A stretch of DNA of 8,851 bases, from the NCBI GenBank assembly GCA_946183175.1, contig CAMHBH010000089.1:1-8851 (forward strand), in the 5' to 3' direction. Source of the stretch: an uncultured Oscillibacter sp. Its GTDB lineage: Bacteria; Bacillota; Clostridia; Oscillospirales; Oscillospiraceae. This document shows, in pieces, positions 4,652 to 8,851 of this stretch (positions are counted from its first letter, which is position 1; each line of letters opens with the position of its first letter). The notes beneath the pieces were generated by a model, which made no database searches, was not told where the DNA came from, and worked only from the letters and a program-made list of their open reading frames with translations. The position numbers and the translations under genes were made by a program.

Positions 4652-7078
4652 TTGAAACATCAGGATTTAATTTCGCAGATGAGCCTTGAGGAGAAGTGCT
4701 ACTTCTTCTCCGGGAAGGACTTCTGGGAGAGCAGAAGTCTGAAACGGCTGGGAATCGGGGGCATGACGATGTCGGACGGCCCCCACGGAATCCGCAAGCA
4801 GGAGGGGGCCGGAGACCAGTTAGGCCTCAACGGTTCGCTCCCCGCGACGTGCTTCCCGACCGCCGCGACTATCGCCAATTCGTGGAGTCCCGAACTCGGC
4901 GAGGAAATCGGGCGCTGTCTGGGCGAGGAGGCCGCGTCGCAGGACGTGTGCGTACTGCTCGGCCCGGGCATGAATATCAAGCGGAATCCGCTCTGCGGGC
5001 GCAACTTCGAGTATTTTTCGGAAGACCCGTACTTAGCCGGGAAAATCGCCGCCGGGTACATCCGGGGCATACAGGCCAACGGCGTCGCGGCCTGCCCGAA
5101 ACACTTCGCCGCCAACAATACGGAACTCCGCCGCATGGCCTCCGATTCCATCGTCGACGAGCGTACTTTACGCGAAATCTACCTGACCGCGTTTGAAATC
5201 GCCGTCAGGGAGGCCCGCCCGAAAGCAATCATGTCGTCCTACAACATGATTAACGGGACGTACGCCAACGAGAACCCGCACCTGTTACAGGAAATCCTCC
5301 GGGATAGCTGGGGCTTCGACGGCTATGTGGTCTCCGACTGGGGCGGGTCTAACGACCATGTGGAGGGCGTCCGCGCGGGCGGACACCTCGAAATGCCCAC
5401 CACCGGCGGCGACAGCGACGAGGAACTTATCGCGGCGGTCAAGGCCGGGAAAATCTCCGAGGAAGTCATCGACCAGCGCCTCGACGAACTTCTCGACGTG
5501 ATTCTGTCGACCCGCGCGGCTGTCGACAAGTTGAAGGGCAAGCCCTTCGACAAGGAAGGACACCACCAAATCGCGCAGAAGGCGGCGGAACAGTCTCTGG
5601 TACTCTTGAAGAATGAAGAGAACATTCTGCCCCTGAAGGCCGGGACAAAGACGGCAGTTATCGGGGAATTTGCCAAGAACGCGCGGTACCAGGGCGCGGG
5701 CTCGTCGGTGGTCAACTGTACGCGCCTCGACAACGCCATGGACATCGTAGCCGGAACCGGGCTTGATATTGTCGGCTACGCGCAGGGCTACCCGCGCACG
5801 GGCCCCGGCGACCGCGATATGCTCAACGAGGCCGTGGAACTCGCCAAAAAGGCCGACGTGGTGTTACTGTACATCGGACTGGACGAAATCAGCGAATCCG
5901 AGGGCCTCGACCGCCCGAATATGAAGCTCCCGCGCAGTCAGACGGACTTAATCAACGCGCTTGCGAACGTCAACGGGAATATTGTGGCGATAATGGCGGC
6001 GGGTTCGGCGGTGGAAATGCCGTGGCTGTCGCGCTGTAAGGCCATGATTCACGGCTGCCTGCACGGACAGGCCGGGGCCGCCGCGATTCTCCGCGCCGTC
6101 ATGGGCGAGGTCAACCCGTCCGGCAAGCTCTCCGAGACCTACGCCCTGAAATACCACGACACCCCCTCCGCGCCCTACTTCCCCGCCCAGGAGCGCACCG
6201 TAGAATACCGCGAGGGCCTCTACGTCGGCTACCGCTACTTCGAGACCGTCAAGAAACCCGTGCTGTTCCCGTTCGGCTTCGGCCTGAGCTACACGACCTT
6301 CGAGTATTCGGATTTGAGCGTCACCGACGAGGGCGCGACGTTCACCCTGAAAAATACCGGAGAGCGCGACGGCGCGGAAGTCGCCCAGCTTTACATCAGC
6401 GCGAAAACGCCGTCCGTCTACCGCCCCGCAAAGGAATTGAAAGGTTTCCAGAAAGTTTTCCTGAAAGCGGGCGAGAGCAAGTCCGTGACGATTCCCTTCG
6501 ACGACAAGGCTTTCCGCTACTTCAACACGAAAACGAACCAATTCGAGATTGACGGCGGGGAGTACGCCGTACTCATCGGCGCGTCCGTCGCCGACATCCG
6601 CCTCAACGGCGAAATCACCGTGGAGGGCACCCACGCCCCCGAGCCGTGCGAACGCAGCGCGATTCCGGCGTACTTCTCCGGCGAAATCGAGGACGTACCC
6701 GACCGCGAATTTGAAACCCTGTTGGGCCACCCCATCCCCGACGGACACTGGAGCGGTACCATCGGCATGAACGACGCAATCTGTCAGCTCTACTACGCCC
6801 GGAGTATCAAGGCGCGTATCGCCTACAGAATCCTCACGGCCTTGCTCAACCGGAGTATGAAGAAGGGCACGCCCGACTTGAACATTATCTTCATTTACAA
6901 CATGCCGTTCCGGGGAATCGGCAAAATGACGGGCGGCATGGTGTCGCAGGAGATGTGCGAGGGGATTTTGACGATTGTCAACGGACACGCAATCGCATTC
7001 TTCCAGGGGCTGGGCAAGATTATCTCCGGCTACTTCAAACAGCGGAAGGTATTCAAGAAAGCGCAGTCCATGGAATGA
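4652..7078 (+). CDS. Cytoplasmic GH3 beta-glucosidase-type enzyme
   Basis: This 808-residue GH3 enzyme has normal domain order: catalytic barrel at about 5-280, alpha/beta domain at about 305-545, fibronectin III-like domain at about 550-655, then a tail of about 150 residues. Nucleophile D229 lies in GYVVSDW. Other visible residues are D42 (SDGPHG), R117 in GRNFEYFSEDP, K150-H151, and probable acid/base E417 (SESEGLDR). There is no signal peptide or clear membrane span, so it should act in the cytoplasm on imported or internally made glycosides. Start TTG 4652 follows a strong ribosome binding site. The tail contains MPFRGIGKMTGGM and a later IVNGH block. Similar tails occur, as I recall, in other Gram-positive GH3 enzymes and have no known role. 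The GtrA gene starts 18 nt downstream. The exact substrate cannot be assigned. Confidence 0.93.
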   Translation: MKHQDLISQMSLEEKCYFFSGKDFWESRSLKRLGIGGMTMSDGPHGIRKQEGAGDQLGLNGSLPATCFPTAATIANSWSPELGEEIGRCLGEEAASQDVCVLLGPGMNIKRNPLCGRNFEYFSEDPYLAGKIAAGYIRGIQANGVAACPKHFAANNTELRRMASDSIVDERTLREIYLTAFEIAVREARPKAIMSSYNMINGTYANENPHLLQEILRDSWGFDGYVVSDWGGSNDHVEGVRAGGHLEMPTTGGDSDEELIAAVKAGKISEEVIDQRLDELLDVILSTRAAVDKLKGKPFDKEGHHQIAQKAAEQSLVLLKNEENILPLKAGTKTAVIGEFAKNARYQGAGSSVVNCTRLDNAMDIVAGTGLDIVGYAQGYPRTGPGDRDMLNEAVELAKKADVVLLYIGLDEISESEGLDRPNMKLPRSQTDLINALANVNGNIVAIMAAGSAVEMPWLSRCKAMIHGCLHGQAGAAAILRAVMGEVNPSGKLSETYALKYHDTPSAPYFPAQERTVEYREGLYVGYRYFETVKKPVLFPFGFGLSYTTFEYSDLSVTDEGATFTLKNTGERDGAEVAQLYISAKTPSVYRPAKELKGFQKVFLKAGESKSVTIPFDDKAFRYFNTKTNQFEIDGGEYAVLIGASVADIRLNGEITVEGTHAPEPCERSAIPAYFSGEIEDVPDREFETLLGHPIPDGHWSGTIGMNDAICQLYYARSIKARIAYRILTALLNRSMKKGTPDLNIIFIYNMPFRGIGKMTGGMVSQEMCEGILTIVNGHAIAFFQGLGKIISGYFKQRKVFKKAQSME

Positions 7079-7081
7079 CGG

Positions 7082-7088
7082 AAGGAGG
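7082..7088 (+). promoter_or_regulatory. Ribosome binding site of the GtrA gene
   Basis: AAGGAGG lies 8 nt before TTG 7097. It fixes a TTG start for this gene, four nucleotides after the GH3 stop codon. Confidence 0.8.
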
Positions 7089-7096
7089 GACTTTCC

Positions 7097-7690
7097 TTGA
7101 AAGGCAACGCATTTACGAAATGGTGGAACGGCTTCGCGGAGAAGCACCCCGGCGCGGCCAAGTGGATTCGCGAGGGCGGGCTGTTCGTGTTTTTCAGCTA
7201 CGTGGTCACGGCCATTAAGGCCCTGCTGTTGATTTTCCTGCCGGGAATGTACCGGGGCATGGTCGGCGACGCGGAATGGATGTGGCCCGGGATTCCGGTC
7301 TCCCTGTTCGGCGTGGACTTCAGCCTCGCCATCGTCGGAAACGACCTCGCCGCCGGAGGACTGGCGTTTACCCTCGCCAACCTCACCGCGATTTTCTTCG
7401 GGGAGTGCATCAACTTCCCCCTGCAACGCAACGTGACTTTCCGCAGTCACGGCCCGGTAGGCCCGCAGATTCTGGCGCATATGGCGGCGACGGTCGTCGT
7501 GTTCTTAGTCATGAACCTGTTTACCTGCGTCTGGAACCCCGTCGCGCTGGCCCTGATTTCCAACGCCGCCCTGCGGAACACCGTACAGAGTATCGTTACC
7601 ACGGTTGTGACCGGCGGCGTGGCTATGGTGATTATCTTCGCCGTCGACAAGACTATTTTCGCGCCCGGGTGGGGCGAAAAGGCGAAATAA
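7097..7690 (+). CDS. GtrA-family four-helix membrane protein
   Basis: This 197-residue protein has four hydrophobic segments at about 28-50, 85-106, 125-147 and 165-190. Between helices 2 and 3 is the GtrA family signature, an aromatic/N-rich end of helix 2 followed by the basic loop FPLQRNVTF at 107-115. GtrA proteins are small membrane proteins thought to flip polyprenyl-phosphate-linked sugars or otherwise support surface polysaccharide modification. The loop between helices 1 and 2 (about 50-85, tryptophan- and proline-bearing) is longer than in the shortest GtrA proteins. The start is TTG with a strong site 8 nt upstream. The 18-nt gap from the second GH3 gene indicates co-transcription. 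No glycosyltransferase, the usual GtrA partner, is in view; its neighbours are glycosidases instead. Confidence 0.85.
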   Translation: MKGNAFTKWWNGFAEKHPGAAKWIREGGLFVFFSYVVTAIKALLLIFLPGMYRGMVGDAEWMWPGIPVSLFGVDFSLAIVGNDLAAGGLAFTLANLTAIFFGECINFPLQRNVTFRSHGPVGPQILAHMAATVVVFLVMNLFTCVWNPVALALISNAALRNTVQSIVTTVVTGGVAMVIIFAVDKTIFAPGWGEKAK

Positions 7691-7734
7691 AATCGGGGTG
7701 CCGGATACAACCATAGAAACAGAGGAGACGCTGT

Positions 7735-8851
7735 ATGAAACAACTCAAACAACTGGTGAAGGCCTACAACGAGTTCAGCCTGATACTCCGTATCGCGGCG
7801 GGGCTGGCGGTCGGCGCGGTACTCGGATTAGCCGTGCCGGGGGCGTCGTGGCTGGCGATTTTCGGCGATTTGTTCGTCGGCGCGCTGAAGGCTATCGCCC
7901 CGATTCTGGTCTTTGTGCTGATTATGAGCGCGCTTGTACAGAGTTCCAAGGGCATGAACCGCCGCTTCGGCCTCGTACTCCTGCTCTACGTCGTCAGTAC
8001 GTTTCTGGCGGCGCTGACGGGCGTCGTCGGGAGCTACTTATTCCCGCAAAAACTCGCCCTCGCCGATATCCCCGACGTGACCTCCGCGCCGTCGGGTATC
8101 GGGGAAGTCATCCACAACCTGCTCATGAACATCGTCGCGAATCCGGTGGCGTCGCTCGTCGACGCGAACTACATCGGAATCCTGCTCTGGGCGGTCGTCG
8201 TGGGACTGGCTCTGAAAAGCGTCGCGACGGAGAGCACGAAAGCCGTACTGTCGAACCTGTCGGACGCGGTGTCGCAAGTCGTGCGCTGGATTATCAACCT
8301 CGCCCCGTTCGGCATTATGGGACTGGTATTCAACACGGTTTCCACGAACGGCCTCGGAATCTTCACCACCTACGGCAAGCTCTTACTCCTGCTCGTCGGC
8401 TGTATGGCGTTCGTGGCGCTGGTCGTAGACCCGCTGATTGCGTTCGTCTGCCTCCGGCGCAACCCCTACCCGCTCGTGTTCCGGTGCCTCCGCGAAAGCG
8501 GAATCACGGCGTTCTTTACGCGCAGTTCCGCCGCCAACATCCCCGTGAATATGGCCCTGTGCGAACGCCTCGGGCTTGACCGCGAAACGTACTCGGTCTC
8601 CATCCCGCTCGGCGCCACGATTAACATGGACGGGGCCGCCGTGACCATCTCCGTCATGACGCTGGCGGCGGCGAATACGGTCGGAATCGACGTGGACTTT
8701 CCGTCGGCGCTCGTGCTCAGTCTGCTTGCGACTATGGCGGCGTGCGGGGCGTCGGGCGTCGCGGGCGGCTCGTTACTGCTGATTCCCATGGCCTGTTCGC
8801 TCTTCGAGATTTCCAACGATGTCGCAATGCAAGTCGTGGGCGTGGGCTTCA
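7735..8851 (+). CDS. sstT: Serine/threonine:Na+ symporter SstT, C-terminus cut by window edge
   Basis: ATG 7735, with AGGAGA 6 nt upstream, opens a frame that runs off the right edge after 372 codons plus one base. It belongs to the dicarboxylate/amino acid:cation symporter (glutamate-transporter fold) family, and the motifs fit the SstT branch, which imports serine and threonine with sodium. Hairpin 1 carries ITAFFTRSSAANIPVN at 257-272. Helix 7 carries NMDGAA at 297-302, where glutamate transporters have NMDGT. Hairpin 2 carries ACGASGVAGGS at 336-346. The best-known SstT is about 414 residues, so some 40 residues are probably missing. The gap from the GtrA gene is 44 nt with no clear terminator or promoter, so read-through from the GH3 unit is possible although the function differs. 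Confidence 0.93.
   Translation, partial: MKQLKQLVKAYNEFSLILRIAAGLAVGAVLGLAVPGASWLAIFGDLFVGALKAIAPILVFVLIMSALVQSSKGMNRRFGLVLLLYVVSTFLAALTGVVGSYLFPQKLALADIPDVTSAPSGIGEVIHNLLMNIVANPVASLVDANYIGILLWAVVVGLALKSVATESTKAVLSNLSDAVSQVVRWIINLAPFGIMGLVFNTVSTNGLGIFTTYGKLLLLLVGCMAFVALVVDPLIAFVCLRRNPYPLVFRCLRESGITAFFTRSSAANIPVNMALCERLGLDRETYSVSIPLGATINMDGAAVTISVMTLAAANTVGIDVDFPSALVLSLLATMAACGASGVAGGSLLLIPMACSLFEISNDVAMQVVGVGF

Noticed and set aside
5948..7480. 510-codon open frame on the minus strand opposite the second GH3 and GtrA genes
   Set aside because: It crosses two real plus-strand genes, has biased composition without domains and no ribosome binding site that I can see.
7698..8579. 293-codon plus-strand open frame at the right end
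   Set aside because: It is an arginine-rich shadow of SstT, whose own frame has all symporter motifs.

Overview
The window is about 8.85 kb of GC-rich DNA (roughly 60% GC by eye). It looks chromosomal and probably comes from an anaerobic, gut-type member of the Clostridia (Oscillospiraceae-like). The support for this is an oxygen-sensitive class III ribonucleotide reductase activase, strong AGGAGG-type ribosome binding sites with frequent GTG/TTG starts, a PrsA-like foldase and paired family 3 glycosidases. The genus is not certain. I see no mobile element, CRISPR array, tRNA or rRNA.

Layout. Bases 1-360 hold the C-terminal end of a parvulin-type peptidyl-prolyl isomerase (+). It faces a two-gene minus-strand operon, nrdG (887-1417) followed by a GNAT acetyltransferase (401-874). 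A shared hairpin at 371-394 separates the converging transcripts. The 1418-1635 gap is divergent. It carries a TTGACA/TAATCT promoter for nrdG, a TTGCAC/TATAAT promoter for the plus-strand genes, and two perfect 8-bp inverted repeats. On the plus strand follow a 977-aa membrane-anchored GH3 enzyme with permuted domain order (1636-4569), an intercistronic double hairpin (4580-4623), an 808-aa GH3 enzyme of ordinary domain order with no export signal (4652-7078), a GtrA-family membrane protein (7097-7690), and the first 372 residues of an SstT-type serine/threonine:Na+ symporter cut by the window edge (7735-8851).

How the genes may work together. The outward-facing GH3 (anchored at both ends), the cytoplasmic GH3 and the four-helix GtrA protein probably form one transcription unit. 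The layout suggests glycoside cleavage on both sides of the membrane, linked to handling of a lipid-linked or imported sugar. That link is inference. SstT may be co-transcribed (44-nt gap, no clear terminator), but its role is amino-acid uptake.

The most striking signal is not a gene. Reading every line and line junction, I find no GATC in 8,851 bases, where about 30 would be expected from base composition. The avoidance shapes codon choice: in the first GH3 gene, every isoleucine after a codon ending in G is ATT (17 of 17), while after other codons ATC dominates (24 of 31). This suggests lasting selection against GATC in this genome, for example from a GATC-specific restriction system.
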